A DNA stretch of 64,000 bases from Tellurirhabdus bombi (GTDB lineage: Bacteria; Bacteroidota; Bacteroidia; Cytophagales; Spirosomataceae). The translations under genes were made by a program, and so were the position numbers. The stretch lies in the NCBI RefSeq assembly GCF_021484805.1, contig NZ_CP090557.1, positions 670,501-734,500 on the forward strand, read 5' to 3'. Below are positions 1 through 9,815 of the stretch, piece by piece (position 1 is the first letter of the stretch; the number at the start of each line of letters is the position of its first letter). The notes under the pieces are model-generated. The model worked only from the letters and a program-made list of their open reading frames with translations. It ran no database searches and was not told the DNA's origin.

Positions 1-1
1 G

Positions 2-559
2 ATTGTTCGTGAGCCAGGTGAACGTGCCAAAGTAGCCGTTGAATCCTATGACGACCGCATTGACCCAGTTGGGGCGTGTGTGGGTATGAAAGGATCTCGT
101 ATACATAGCATTGTCCGTGAACTGGGCAACGAAAATATTGACGTTATTAACTATACCGAAAACTTTGAGCTATTGGTACAACGGGCGTTAAGTCCAGCCA
201 AGATTAGCTCGATGCAGATCGACCGCGACGCGAAACGTGTTTCGGTGTTTCTGAAACCAGATCAGGTTTCTTTGGCGATCGGCAAAGGTGGCCAGAATAT
301 CAAGCTGGCTGGCCGGTTAGTAGGAATGGAAATTGACGTTTTCCGTGACGTAGAAGGTCAGGAAGACGACGAGGACATCGCTTTGTCGGAATTCAACGAC
401 GAAATCGATGATTGGATGATTGATGAACTCCGGCGGGTCGGTCTAGATACAGCCAAAAGTGTGTTGGCTCGTTCAAAAGATGAACTCGTGCGGATGACGG
501 ATTTGGAAGAAGATACCATTGAGGAGATCCTTTCCATTTTACGTCAGGAATTCGAGTAG
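2..559 (+). CDS. nusA: Transcription termination/antitermination factor NusA, 3' part
   Basis: The frame is open from base 2 and encodes the last 185 residues of NusA; the 5' part lies outside the window. NusA binds RNA polymerase and nascent RNA and modulates pausing, termination and antitermination. Visible are the end of the first KH domain (DPVGACVGMKG... RIHSIVRELGNENIDVI) and the second KH domain with its GKGG loop (LAIGKGGQNIKLAGRL), followed by an acidic linker and a short helix-hairpin-helix-like tail (VGLDTAKSVL...DLEEDTIEEIL). It is followed after 104 bases by infB, the usual nusA-infB order, so the two are probably co-transcribed; no terminator is seen between them. Confidence 0.95.
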   Translation: MVREPGERAKVAVESYDDRIDPVGACVGMKGSRIHSIVRELGNENIDVINYTENFELLVQRALSPAKISSMQIDRDAKRVSVFLKPDQVSLAIGKGGQNIKLAGRLVGMEIDVFRDVEGQEDDEDIALSEFNDEIDDWMIDELRRVGLDTAKSVLARSKDELVRMTDLEEDTIEEILSILRQEFE

Positions 560-663
560 AACATAGGATGTATGATCGCGATTTATTTCAACAAACTAGT
601 TGATATGGCCTAAATCTTACATCACCATTTTTAAAAGCCTATTGAATATTCTAATCCATAAGT

Positions 664-3600
664 ATGGCAGAAGATAAATCCATGCGCTTGAGCCAAGTGG
701 CAAAAATTCTTAACGTTGGAATCGGCAGCGTTATTAAGGATCTTTCTGCCAAAGGGTTTAAAGTTGATATGAATCCCAATGCCAAAATCTCTTACAATCA
801 GCTGGAGATTTTGTCAAAGGACCATAAAAATACCGAATTACTGAGTAAGGCTTCGGCGCCAGCGCCCAAGCCTGAGCCAGTTGCTGCGCCTGCGCCTGCA
901 CCGGTTGCCAAACCAACGCCAGCGCCACAGCCACCTGTTGCTCAACCAGCTCCCAAGCCTGTTGAACCACCTAAGCCGGTTCAGCCAACACCTGTATCTG
1001 TACCAGTAGCAAAAACGGAAGAGCCAGCGCCAAAACCCGTTGAGCCAGCTCCGGTTCAGGCACCAGCCCCAGCACCGAAGCCTGTTGAACCAGCTCCGAT
1101 TGCCAAAGTTGAAACTCCGGCTCCCAAACCAGTGGAATCGCCAAAGCCTACTCCTCCTCCTGTAGCAGTGCAGCCAACGCCAGCACCCGCTCCAGCTCCG
1201 GAACCACAACCAAGTTCAAGTCCGGCGGCGGAAAAGCCAGCGGAACCTGCTTCTGCGAATGATTTACTTTCGCGTCCAGTTGTACAAGGTTTGAAGGTTC
1301 TGGGCAAGATTGATTTAAACCCGTCCAAGCCAGCTCAACCCCAGAATCGGGAAGGTGGACCACGCGATGGCAACCGCCCCAATCGGGAAGGTGGTCAGCG
1401 CGACAATCGTCCTAACCGGGATGGTGGACCGCGGGAGAATCGCAACGAAGGTGGACAGCGCCAGGGTGATGCTAATCGCGAAGGAAGACCCCGTGATGGT
1501 CGTAACGAGGGCCAAGGACAACGTGAAAATCGTCCGCAGGCACAACCTCAGCAACCCCGCGAGAACCGCCCGGTTGAAGCCCGGCAACAACCGCCTCGGG
1601 AAGAAGTAAAACCACCACAACCACCGCAACCAACATTTGAACCTGTTCAGGAGCCTGAACCAGAATTAATTCGGGCTCAGGGTGAGAAATTGCAGGGCTT
1701 GAAAGTACTTGGTACGATTGAGCTGCCTTCTGACCGGAACAAACGCGGAGGTGCTGGTACTAACGAAAGCCGCGACCGAGACAACCGTGAGAAGCGCAAG
1801 CGCAAACGGATGCGTGTCCCTGCTGCGGGCCAACCGCCTGTTCAGGGTCAGGGTAGTGCTCCACAAGGAGAACGCCAGGGTCAAGGTGGAGTTAACCGAG
1901 GTCCGGAAAACAGAACCCGTGATAATAACGCTAATCCGAACAATCGGAATCGCGATAATAATAACGCCAATACGCCCAATCGTCCACAAACTGGTACAAA
2001 CCAAGGTCAAGGTACAGGTCAGAACCAGGGACAAGGCACTGCCAATAAAGCTCCTAACACGAATGTAGGAACAGGAGCTGGTAACAAAAATAAAGGCCGG
2101 GGACCCCGCGACCGTCGTGAGGAGCCTACGGAACGTGAAGTACGTGACTCCATCAAAGCCACCCAGGCTCGTATGAGCGGTGGTAAAGCGAACCGGGGTG
2201 CCGACCGTCGTCGTGATCGCCGTAGCGAACGCGCTGAGCGGGAACGCGAACGTTTGGAAGCGGAACAGGTAGAAGCAAAAATCCTGAAAGTAACCGAGTT
2301 CGTATCAGCCAATGACCTGGCATCGATGATGGATGTATCGGTCAACGAAGTAATTGGTACGTGTATGAGCCTGGGTATGTTCGTTTCGATCAACCAGCGC
2401 CTTGATGCAGAAGCCATTACGGTTATTGCCGATGAGTTTGGTTACGATATTCAGTTTGTATCGGCCGAAGACGAAATCGAAGCAGGTCTGGAAGAAGAAG
2501 CCGATGTGGAAGACGCTCTGGAACCGCGCGCGCCGATTGTGACCATCATGGGTCACGTTGACCACGGTAAAACGTCTTTGCTTGACTACATTCGTCGTAC
2601 AAAAGTGGCAGCCGGTGAGGCCGGGGGGATTACGCAGCACATCGGTGCCTATAGCGTAGAAACCCACGATGGCCGGATGATTACGTTCCTGGATACACCG
2701 GGTCACGAGGCCTTTACCGCCATGCGTGCCCGTGGTGCCAAAGTTACGGACGTTGTTATCATCGTGATTGCTGCTGACGATAGCGTGATGCCACAAACGC
2801 GGGAGGCAATCAACCACGCCCAGGTAGCTGGTGTACCGATTGTCTTTGCCTTTAGTAAGGTGGACAAACCGGGAGCCAATACCGAGAAAATTCGGGAAGA
2901 ACTTGCCCAGATGAATATGCTGGTTGAAGAATGGGGCGGTAAGTACCAAACACAGGAGATCTCATCGAAATCCGGTATGGGTATTAACGACCTACTCGAC
3001 AAAGTTCTTCTGGAAGCTGAATTGCTTGAACTAAAAGCAAATCCAAATAAACGCGGTGTTGGTACCGTTATTGAAGCCTCACTGGATAAAGGTCGGGGTT
3101 ACGTAACAACCATGCTCGTACAGAGTGGAACCCTGAAACAAGGAGATGTAGTCTTGGTTGGTGCGCACTTTGGTCGTATCCGTGCCATGACCGACGATAT
3201 TGGCCAGCGTTTGAAAAGCGCCGGTCCGTCAACGCCGGTACAGATTCTGGGTCTCCCCGGTGCACCACAGGCAGGTGATCGCTTCAACGTAACTGAAACA
3301 GAACGGGAAGCTCGTGAAATAGCGAACAAACGGGAACAGTTACTGCGCGAACAAAACCTGCGTACTCGCAAGCACATTACGCTGGAAGAGATTGGTCGCC
3401 GGAAAGCGATTGGAAGCTTTAAAGAACTAAACGTAATTGTGAAAGGTGACGTGGATGGTTCGGTAGAAGCCCTTTCGGATTCACTCTTGAAACTGTCTAC
3501 TGAAGAAGTTCAGGTGAACATCATCCAGAAGGCGGTTGGTCAGATTTCCGAATCCGACGTACTGTTAGCTTCTGCTTCTGATGCCATCGTGATTGGCTTC

Positions 3601-4032
3601 CAGGTTCGTCCGTCGGCAAACGCCCGTCGTCTGGCCGAGCAGGAACAGATCGAGATTCGCCTGTACTCGATTATTTACGATGCTATCAATGAAGTGAAGG
3701 ATGCCATGGAAGGTCTCTTGGCTCCAACAACGGAAGAAGTCATTGTGGGTAATATTGATGTTCGCGAAGTCTTCAAAATCAGCAAAATCGGTACTGTTGC
3801 CGGTTGTATGGTTACAGAAGGGACGATCAAACGCAATAACAAAGTTCGGGTTATCCGCGACTTCATTGTGGTCCACACGGGTGAAATCAGTGCGCTCAAA
3901 CGCTTCAAAGACGATGTCAATGAAGTGCGTAACGGCTACGAATGTGGTCTGAGCATTAAAAACTGGAATGACATCCAGGAAGGAGATACCATCGAAAGCT
4001 TCGAACTAAAAGAAGTGAAGCGGACTCTATAA
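664..4032 (+). CDS. infB: Translation initiation factor IF-2
   Basis: 1122 residues. GTPase that brings initiator tRNA to the 30S subunit and promotes subunit joining. An IF2-N helix motif ([19 protein letters not shown]) opens the protein; residues about 60-520 are a very long low-complexity region, first Pro/Ala/Val/Lys-rich, then Arg/Asn/Gly/Gln-rich; a second IF2-N domain starts near residue 540; the G domain carries P-loop GHVDHGKT at 630-637, DTPGHE near 677 and a G4 motif that reads SKVD at 731-734 instead of the usual NKxD. The EF-Tu-like domain II, domain III and C-terminal domain follow. Bacteroidota IF-2 proteins are commonly long, but this linker is at the long end. Start ATG at 664 gives the expected short leader before the first IF2-N helix. 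Confidence 0.97.
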   Translation: MAEDKSMRLSQVAKILNVGIGSVIKDLSAKGFKVDMNPNAKISYNQLEILSKDHKNTELLSKASAPAPKPEPVAAPAPAPVAKPTPAPQPPVAQPAPKPVEPPKPVQPTPVSVPVAKTEEPAPKPVEPAPVQAPAPAPKPVEPAPIAKVETPAPKPVESPKPTPPPVAVQPTPAPAPAPEPQPSSSPAAEKPAEPASANDLLSRPVVQGLKVLGKIDLNPSKPAQPQNREGGPRDGNRPNREGGQRDNRPNRDGGPRENRNEGGQRQGDANREGRPRDGRNEGQGQRENRPQAQPQQPRENRPVEARQQPPREEVKPPQPPQPTFEPVQEPEPELIRAQGEKLQGLKVLGTIELPSDRNKRGGAGTNESRDRDNREKRKRKRMRVPAAGQPPVQGQGSAPQGERQGQGGVNRGPENRTRDNNANPNNRNRDNNNANTPNRPQTGTNQGQGTGQNQGQGTANKAPNTNVGTGAGNKNKGRGPRDRREEPTEREVRDSIKATQARMSGGKANRGADRRRDRRSERAERERERLEAEQVEAKILKVTEFVSANDLASMMDVSVNEVIGTCMSLGMFVSINQRLDAEAITVIADEFGYDIQFVSAEDEIEAGLEEEADVEDALEPRAPIVTIMGHVDHGKTSLLDYIRRTKVAAGEAGGITQHIGAYSVETHDGRMITFLDTPGHEAFTAMRARGAKVTDVVIIVIAADDSVMPQTREAINHAQVAGVPIVFAFSKVDKPGANTEKIREELAQMNMLVEEWGGKYQTQEISSKSGMGINDLLDKVLLEAELLELKANPNKRGVGTVIEASLDKGRGYVTTMLVQSGTLKQGDVVLVGAHFGRIRAMTDDIGQRLKSAGPSTPVQILGLPGAPQAGDRFNVTETEREAREIANKREQLLREQNLRTRKHITLEEIGRRKAIGSFKELNVIVKGDVDGSVEALSDSLLKLSTEEVQVNIIQKAVGQISESDVLLASASDAIVIGFQVRPSANARRLAEQEQIEIRLYSIIYDAINEVKDAMEGLLAPTTEEVIVGNIDVREVFKISKIGTVAGCMVTEGTIKRNNKVRVIRDFIVVHTGEISALKRFKDDVNEVRNGYECGLSIKNWNDIQEGDTIESFELKEVKRTL

Positions 4033-4041
4033 GTTTTAATT

Positions 4042-4129
4042 CATCGGGTAGCTCTTTGTTACCCGATGCGTTTAAAGCGTTATTAAAAGTTACGAGTGAG
4101 CCGAACCTTCTTTTGGCTCACTTTTTTTG
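4042..4129 (+). terminator. Terminator after infB (two hairpins)
   Basis: A first hairpin pairs 4042-4050 with 4060-4068 (9 bp, CATCGGGTA arm) just after the infB stop. A second pairs 4095-4102 with 4115-4122 (AGTGAGCC arm) and is followed directly by a run of seven T, the form of an intrinsic terminator. The second is the likely transcript end of nusA-infB. Confidence 0.7.
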
Positions 4130-4305
4130 TGGTCTAATGGTTGATAATGTGGATGTAGAGAAGTGTAGTTGTTGTCATTCGCAGGAATTAGGTATACATA
4201 AAAGCTACTTTAGAAAACCTTTCTTCCGGCTAAAATTCCTTTTCTGACCCATTAAAACCGCCTTTCACGAAATTCCAACGCTAAGGCAATGAATCACACA
4301 CGTAA
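4130..4305. other. Intergenic region, nothing recognised
   Basis: Between the infB terminator and the secA promoter. A 63-codon frame exists across the terminator but has no recognisable content. The whole infB-secA gap is 335 bases. Confidence 0.5.
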
Positions 4306-4340
4306 TTTGTTAGTATACTAAGCGTAAACCGCTAATTTTG
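4306..4340 (+). promoter_or_regulatory. secA promoter, Bacteroidota -33/-7 type
   Basis: TTTG at 4306-4309, 23 bases, then TAATTTTG at 4333-4340, an exact match to TAnnTTTG. The start of transcription would fall near 4347, about 20 bases before the secA ATG. The last three bases of the -7 element (TTG, 4338-4340) are in frame with secA and can be mistaken for its start. Confidence 0.75.
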
Positions 4341-4367
4341 CAGAAGTTTTTCCCAAGCAAGAAATCA

Positions 4368-7300
4368 ATGATTAACCTTATCACTAAAGGAATTACCAAG
4401 CTATTCGGTACAAAGGCACAGCGGGACTTAAAAGAGTTATTTCCGTATGTGGAAAAAGTAAATACTGAATTTGCTAAACTGGCATCCCTTTCGAACGACG
4501 AATTACGGAACGTAACCCTCGAACTTAAAAAGACCATTGCTCAGGGATTACAGGACATTGATAATCAATTAGCTGATCTTACCCAGCAAGTTTCTGCCCA
4601 GCCTGAACTGGATGTAGATCAGAAACAGGTTATTTTTAGCCAAATTGATAAGCTGGAAGCTGACCGTAACAAAGAGCTGGAAAGAGTGTTGCTGGACATT
4701 CTTCCGCAGGGATTTGCAGTGGTTAAAGAAACAGCCCGACGCTTTACAGAAAATGACCAACTTGAAGTAACCGCTACCGAATTCGACCGTGAAATAGCGA
4801 CTCGCAAACGGAATGTTGTTATCCAAGGCGATAAGGCCTATTGGGCCAATACCTGGGACGCCGCTGGCTCTCCCATCAAATGGAACATGGTGCACTACGA
4901 TGTACAAATCATCGGTGGTACCGTACTCCACCAGGGTAAAATCTCGGAAATGGCAACCGGGGAAGGGAAAACGCTCGTGGCTTCGTTTCCTGCCTATTTG
5001 AACGCCATTGCCGGACGCGGTGTGCACATTGTTACCGTGAACGACTACCTGGCTAAACGTGACTCCGAGTGGATGGCTCCCCTATTTGAGTTCCACGGTC
5101 TTCGCGTTGACTGTATCGATAAATACCAGCCCAATTCACACGCCCGCAAACAGGCTTATCTAGCTGATATTACTTACGGAACAAACAACGAATTTGGTTT
5201 CGACTACCTGCGGGATAACATGGCGCGGAATACCGACGAACTGGTACAACGCAAGCACCATTATGCCATGGTCGATGAGGTTGACTCCGTACTGATTGAC
5301 GACGCCCGGACACCTTTGATCATTTCTGGTCCGGTTCCCCGTGGTGACGAACAGGATTTTACTGAATTAAAACCACGCATTGCCCGCGTCGTAGAAGCCC
5401 AGCGTAAGTTGACGATGGATTTGCTGAACGAAGCGAAAAAGAAAATTGCGGCGGGTGATGAGAAAGAAGGCGGCGTTGCTCTGTTCCGGGCTCACCGTGG
5501 TTTTCCGAAATACAAACCGCTGATTAAATACCTTAGTGAAACCGGCATTCGGCAGGTGCTGCAAAAAACAGAGTCGATTTATCTGGCCGAAAACCAGAAG
5601 TTGATGCCCGAAGCCGATGCTCCGCTTTACTTCACCATTGACGAACGCCACAATAGCGTCGACCTAACGGAAAAAGGTATTGACTTTATTACGGGTTCCG
5701 GCGAAGATCCAAACTTCTTTATTCTGCCTGATTTATCGGTTGATCTAAGTGTTGCTGAAAAAGACAGTAACTATACTGAGCAGGAGAAAATTCTGGTTAA
5801 AGAGTCCATTATTCGGGATTATGCCGTAAAAACGCAGCGCATCAATACCGTCACGCAGCTCCTGAAAGCGTTCTCGCTGTTTGAATTGAACGTCGATTAC
5901 GTGATCATGGACGGCAAGATCAAGATCGTCGATGAGCAGACAGGCCGGATTATGGAAGGACGTCGCTGGTCGGATGGTCTGCACCAGGCCGTTGAAGCTA
6001 AAGAAGGTGTTCGGGTTGAAGACGCAACGCAAACCTACGCTACGGTTACGCTGCAAAATTATTTCCGGATGTACCACAAATTAGCGGGTATGACGGGTAC
6101 GGCTGAAACCGAAGCGGGTGAATTCTGGCAGATTTATAAATTGGATGTTGTCGTTATTCCAACGAACCGAAACATCGTTCGGAAGGATGAAGAAGATAAG
6201 GTTTACCGGTCTGTTCGGGAGAAATACAACGCCGTTGTTGACGAAATTGTAGCCCTCGTTGAGAAAGGCCGCCCTATTCTGGTTGGTACAACTTCGGTAG
6301 AAAACTCCGAAATTCTTAGCCGTTTGCTGACGTTGCGGAAAATTCCGCACCAGGTTTTGAACGCAAAGCACCACCAGCGCGAGGCCGAAATCGTAGCCGA
6401 AGCCGGAAAACCCGGAACGGTTACCATCGCCACCAACATGGCTGGTCGGGGAACGGATATTAAGCTAACCCCAGAATCGAAAACAGCCGGTGGTTTGGCA
6501 ATTATCGGTACGGAACGCCACGAATCACGCCGCGTTGACCGGCAGTTGCGCGGTCGGGCTGGTCGTCAAGGAGACCCGGGAACCTCGCAGTTCTTCGTGT
6601 CGCTGGAAGATAGCCTGATGCGTTTGTTTGGTTCTGATCGCATTGCCAAAGTTATGGACCGGATGGGTCTGGAAGAAGGTGAAGTAATTCAGCATTCCAT
6701 GATTACGAAGTCCATCGAACGGGCGCAGAAGAAGGTAGAAGAAAACAACTTTGGTGTTCGGAAACGTCTGCTTGAATACGATGACGTAATGAACTACCAA
6801 CGCGAGGCTATTTACAAACGCCGCCGCAACGCCCTTTTCGGTGACCGTCTGGCTCTTGACATTGCCAACATCATGTTCGATGTCTGTGAAGATGTTGTCA
6901 ACAACGCAGAAGGTAATTACGACGAGGTGCAGCTTCAGTTATTAACTACGCTGGGTCTCCAGACGCAGTTGAGCCGCGAAGAGTTCGCCAACTTGAAAAA
7001 GCCTGATGCAATCAATAAATTATACCAGGAGGCTGAAGCGCACTACCGTGACAAAAACGATGCGATTCGCCAGAAAACCAGCCCGGTACTAAAGTCTGTG
7101 TTGGCCGAGCGGGGCGCCGTTGTTCAGGATATTGTCGTTCCGTTTAGTGATGGTCTGCACGAACTGATGGTGGTGGCCAACTTGCGCCAGGCTATCGAAA
7201 CCGAAGGCCGGACACTCATCACGGAAATGGAAAAAGCGGTGTCTTTGTCCGTTATTGACCAGGAGTGGAAAGAGCATTTGCGTGAGATGGACGATCTGAA

Positions 7301-7760
7301 ACAGTCGGTTCAGAATGCTGTTTTCGAGCAAAAAGACCCCTTGCTGGTTTACAAATTTGAATCCGTCGAATTGTTCAAACGCTTCCTGTCGAAAGTAAAT
7401 TTTGACACAATTAACTTCCTGGGCAAATCTGACATTCCGGTTGAAAACCACGGACCAGATGGTCAGGAAGAGCTGGAACAGGAGATCAAACAGGCGGCTG
7501 TTAGTGGCCCTCCGAAGCAGCAGCAACCAGAACTGCATACCAACAAGGAAGATCATGACGAACCCGTAGCCGGTGGTCCACAGGAATATGCGCGTAAAAT
7601 GGCTTCCGCCGAAAAGCAAGCGCCAGTTCGCAACATTAAAGTGGCTAATCGCAACGAGCGGGTTAACGTTCAATATGCAGATGGTACCGTGAAGCGGGAT
7701 GTCAAGTATAAAACCGTTGAAAACGATATCGAAAGTGGCCGTGCCATTTTGATCGAGTAA
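4368..7760 (+). CDS. secA: Preprotein translocase ATPase SecA
   Basis: 1130 residues from ATG 4368. Motor ATPase of the Sec pathway that pushes unfolded preproteins through SecYEG at the cytoplasmic membrane. Walker A ATGEGKT is at residues 196-202, the DEAD-type Walker B reads DEVD at 303-306, and the second helicase domain shows TNMAGRGTDI and the arginine-finger region QLRGRAGRQGDPG. The protein carries the extra segment around residues 345-430 seen in Bacteroidota SecA and has no C-terminal Cys-rich zinc motif. A TTG codon 30 bases upstream is in frame, but it lies inside the -7 promoter element, so ATG 4368 is preferred. Single-gene transcription unit. Confidence 0.97.
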   Translation: MINLITKGITKLFGTKAQRDLKELFPYVEKVNTEFAKLASLSNDELRNVTLELKKTIAQGLQDIDNQLADLTQQVSAQPELDVDQKQVIFSQIDKLEADRNKELERVLLDILPQGFAVVKETARRFTENDQLEVTATEFDREIATRKRNVVIQGDKAYWANTWDAAGSPIKWNMVHYDVQIIGGTVLHQGKISEMATGEGKTLVASFPAYLNAIAGRGVHIVTVNDYLAKRDSEWMAPLFEFHGLRVDCIDKYQPNSHARKQAYLADITYGTNNEFGFDYLRDNMARNTDELVQRKHHYAMVDEVDSVLIDDARTPLIISGPVPRGDEQDFTELKPRIARVVEAQRKLTMDLLNEAKKKIAAGDEKEGGVALFRAHRGFPKYKPLIKYLSETGIRQVLQKTESIYLAENQKLMPEADAPLYFTIDERHNSVDLTEKGIDFITGSGEDPNFFILPDLSVDLSVAEKDSNYTEQEKILVKESIIRDYAVKTQRINTVTQLLKAFSLFELNVDYVIMDGKIKIVDEQTGRIMEGRRWSDGLHQAVEAKEGVRVEDATQTYATVTLQNYFRMYHKLAGMTGTAETEAGEFWQIYKLDVVVIPTNRNIVRKDEEDKVYRSVREKYNAVVDEIVALVEKGRPILVGTTSVENSEILSRLLTLRKIPHQVLNAKHHQREAEIVAEAGKPGTVTIATNMAGRGTDIKLTPESKTAGGLAIIGTERHESRRVDRQLRGRAGRQGDPGTSQFFVSLEDSLMRLFGSDRIAKVMDRMGLEEGEVIQHSMITKSIERAQKKVEENNFGVRKRLLEYDDVMNYQREAIYKRRRNALFGDRLALDIANIMFDVCEDVVNNAEGNYDEVQLQLLTTLGLQTQLSREEFANLKKPDAINKLYQEAEAHYRDKNDAIRQKTSPVLKSVLAERGAVVQDIVVPFSDGLHELMVVANLRQAIETEGRTLITEMEKAVSLSVIDQEWKEHLREMDDLKQSVQNAVFEQKDPLLVYKFESVELFKRFLSKVNFDTINFLGKSDIPVENHGPDGQEELEQEIKQAAVSGPPKQQQPELHTNKEDHDEPVAGGPQEYARKMASAEKQAPVRNIKVANRNERVNVQYADGTVKRDVKYKTVENDIESGRAILIE

Positions 7761-7787
7761 ACTCGCCGCCAAGCGCTGCCAATAGCT

Positions 7788-7837
7788 AAAGCCTCTGTAA
7801 TGCGTATCCGCTTGCCGGTTCAATTTACAGGGGCTTT
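7788..7837 (+). terminator. Inverted repeat after secA
   Basis: Arms 7788-7800 (AAAGCCTCTGTAA) and 7825-7837 pair over 13 positions with one G-U pair; the loop is 24 bases. There is no clear U-run after it, so it may be a weak terminator or an RNA-stabilising hairpin. Confidence 0.45.
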
Positions 7838-7932
7838 AAAGCTCTGCCGGTATGCAATCCAAACAGCATTCTTTATCGTATTTCTAAATATTCGTTTTTT
7901 AGGCTTTGACCGGCTTGCTACCTTGACCCTTA

Positions 7933-8595
7933 ATGATCGCTTTAGCTTCTTATATTGATCATACAAACCTTAAGCCTACTGCCACCGAAACCGATATTCG
8001 AAAGCTCTGCGGCGAAACCATTCAGCACCAGTTTAAAACCCTTTGCGTGGCTCCGCACTATGTCTCCTACGTGCGCGACATGCTGGAATTTTATCCGACA
8101 ATTCCAATTTGCACAGTTATTGGATTTCCATTGGGTTATCAGACAACAGGTGTTAAATTGCTGGAAACTGAGCAGGCTATGGAAAATGGTGCCACGGAGA
8201 TCGATGTAGTCATGAATTTGAGTGCGTTTAAGTCAATGGCTTATCAAACCGTCCAGCTAGAGATTCAAAAGTTATCGGAACTGGTTCATAGCCGCAATGG
8301 ATTACTAAAAGTCATCATTGAAACGGCTTATCTCGATGGCCACGAGCTTCGCATTGCCTGCGAACTATGCGCCGAAGCCGAAACGGATTTTGTCAAAACG
8401 TCAACTGGTTTTGCGGCCAGCGGGGCCGATCTGGAGCAAGTGCGACTGATGCGTTCTTATCTGCCCGAATCGATTCAAATCAAGGCGTCGGGTGGTATTA
8501 AAGACCATACGCAGGCTTTAAACTTCATCGAGGCCGGGGCAACACGCATCGGCACTTCGTCGGGTGTTGCCATCATTGAAGAATCGGCCAAATGA
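7933..8595 (+). CDS. deoC: Deoxyribose-phosphate aldolase
   Basis: 220 residues. Class I aldolase that splits 2-deoxyribose-5-phosphate into glyceraldehyde-3-phosphate and acetaldehyde, in deoxynucleoside catabolism in the cytoplasm. The catalytic residues of the family are visible: D91 (EIDVVMNL), Schiff-base lysine K155 (FVKTSTGF) and K184 (IKASGGI). Length and motif spacing match full-length DeoC. The stop overlaps the start of the next gene by four bases (ATGA, 8592-8595), so the two are translationally coupled even though no shared pathway is obvious. A TACCTTG sequence eight bases before the ATG resembles a -7 element but is too close to act for this start. Confidence 0.95.
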   Translation: MIALASYIDHTNLKPTATETDIRKLCGETIQHQFKTLCVAPHYVSYVRDMLEFYPTIPICTVIGFPLGYQTTGVKLLETEQAMENGATEIDVVMNLSAFKSMAYQTVQLEIQKLSELVHSRNGLLKVIIETAYLDGHELRIACELCAEAETDFVKTSTGFAASGADLEQVRLMRSYLPESIQIKASGGIKDHTQALNFIEAGATRIGTSSGVAIIEESAK

Positions 8596-9713
8596 GAAAA
8601 AAGCGCGTTCTGCACATCAGTACGGCTCACCGTCCTTATGATCCACGTATTGTGTATAAACAGTGTCCGTCGCTTGCAGAACGGTATGAAGTCTATTGCG
8701 CCATTCCTGACGCAGATGCTTCGGTTTCAGCCGATATTCACTTTATCAGGCTTCCATTTTTCAAACAGGTCATTTTAAGATTACTGATTACCTGTCCACT
8801 GATTGTTTTTAAGACCATCTGGCTTCGTCCGGCAATTATTCACATTTATGTTCCTGAATTTTTGCCCTTCGCATACCTGTACCGCTTGCTAGGCGCTTCT
8901 GTTGTTTACGAGGTACAGGAGAACCTTTTCAAGAAAATGCACCTCAAATCCTTTAATCGGGGATGGCTCCTGGAAAAGCCTTTTTATTGGCTGGATCATC
9001 TGGCCAGAAAGCACTTCTTCTTTGTTCTCACTGAACACGGCTATCTCAACACCTATACCAATCTTTCTAAGCCCTACGCTGTTGTTTACAACTATCCGCT
9101 GCTTTCTTTTCTGGAGCCTTATCGCAGACCCTATCGACAGGCCAGCGATCCGGTTGAGTTTTTTTACATCGGCTGGATTAGTTTTGAACGTTCGCTGGAT
9201 ACGATGCTGGAAGCCTTTGCCCTCCTGAAAGAGGATTACCCCCATTTTCGGTTTCATTTGTTTGGACGGCGGCTTTTTACGCAGGAAAGACTGGAAAGCG
9301 TACCGGCTTACCAAACGGTAAAGGATAACTTTATTTTTTACGATTACGCCGACCAGCGCCAGGCATTTTCCTACGCAGCGAAAGCCGTTGCCGGACTTGC
9401 CCTATTGAAGCCGCTGGGAGACTACCCTGAATCGTATACAACCAAGATGTTTGAGTACATGGCTTTGGGCTTGCCCGTTATTACCTCAGACTTTTTACTC
9501 TATCAGGACGTAGTCGAACGGCACGATTGCGGTTTTTGCCTAAACCCGTATAATGCAATTTTGCTCGCTGAAAAACTCCGTTATCTAATCGAAAATCCTG
9601 CGGCAGCCGAAGCCATGGGCCAAAGAGGGATTGAAGCAGCGAAAACCAACTATAATTGGGACATCGAAAAGAGAAAACTCATCAATCTTTACGAAATTAT
9701 AGAACAATATTAG
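8592..9713 (+). CDS. Glycosyltransferase, GT-B fold (family 4-like)
   Basis: 373 residues. The N-terminal half begins with the pattern common in GT4 enzymes (RVLHISTAHRPYDPRIVYKQCPSL); the C-terminal nucleotide-sugar-binding domain shows FYIGWISFERSLDTMLEAF and the E-x7-E-like segment TTKMFEYMALGLPVITSD. Residues about 55-75 are hydrophobic (VILRLLITCPLIVFKTIW) and may touch the membrane. It would transfer a sugar from a nucleotide donor onto a lipid or polysaccharide acceptor in the cytoplasm; donor and acceptor cannot be read from the sequence. It overlaps deoC by four bases and lies 102 bases before a ketoacyl synthase. Confidence 0.88.
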   Translation: MRKKRVLHISTAHRPYDPRIVYKQCPSLAERYEVYCAIPDADASVSADIHFIRLPFFKQVILRLLITCPLIVFKTIWLRPAIIHIYVPEFLPFAYLYRLLGASVVYEVQENLFKKMHLKSFNRGWLLEKPFYWLDHLARKHFFFVLTEHGYLNTYTNLSKPYAVVYNYPLLSFLEPYRRPYRQASDPVEFFYIGWISFERSLDTMLEAFALLKEDYPHFRFHLFGRRLFTQERLESVPAYQTVKDNFIFYDYADQRQAFSYAAKAVAGLALLKPLGDYPESYTTKMFEYMALGLPVITSDFLLYQDVVERHDCGFCLNPYNAILLAEKLRYLIENPAAAEAMGQRGIEAAKTNYNWDIEKRKLINLYEIIEQY

Positions 9714-9718
9714 TATAT

Positions 9719-9773
9719 TATGGTATTGTTCTAATTTTCAATACCATAGATTCTGGGAAATACTTAATTTCCC
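9719..9773. repeat. Two small hairpins after the glycosyltransferase
   Basis: Arms 9719-9728 and 9739-9748 form a perfect 10-bp stem with a 10-base loop, beginning six bases after the glycosyltransferase stop. A second 7-bp stem pairs 9755-9761 with 9767-9773 (GGGAAAT arm). Neither has a U-run, so termination is possible but not certain. Confidence 0.5.
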
Positions 9774-9815
9774 GTGATGGATTCGAGTATGCTCGTCTCC
9801 GGTCTTTAGTTTGTT

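Noticed and set aside
838-1209. Trp/Arg-rich minus-strand frame opposite infB
   Set aside because: Caused by the Pro/Ala low-complexity codons of IF-2 read backwards.
2305-2949. 214-codon minus-strand frame opposite the IF-2 G domain
   Set aside because: No homology is recognised and the sense strand is a highly conserved GTPase domain.
4056-4247. 63-codon plus-strand frame after infB
   Set aside because: It starts inside the infB terminator region and contains the second hairpin; no recognisable protein.
7089-7823. 244-codon minus-strand frame opposite the 3' end of secA
   Set aside because: It lies wholly over a canonical SecA coding region, has no recognisable domain and its composition mirrors the codon pattern of the sense gene.
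9807-9814. Promoter directly ahead of the KAS III gene
   Set aside because: TTAGTTTG is one base short of the TAnnTTTG spacing and would place the transcript start after the ATG.
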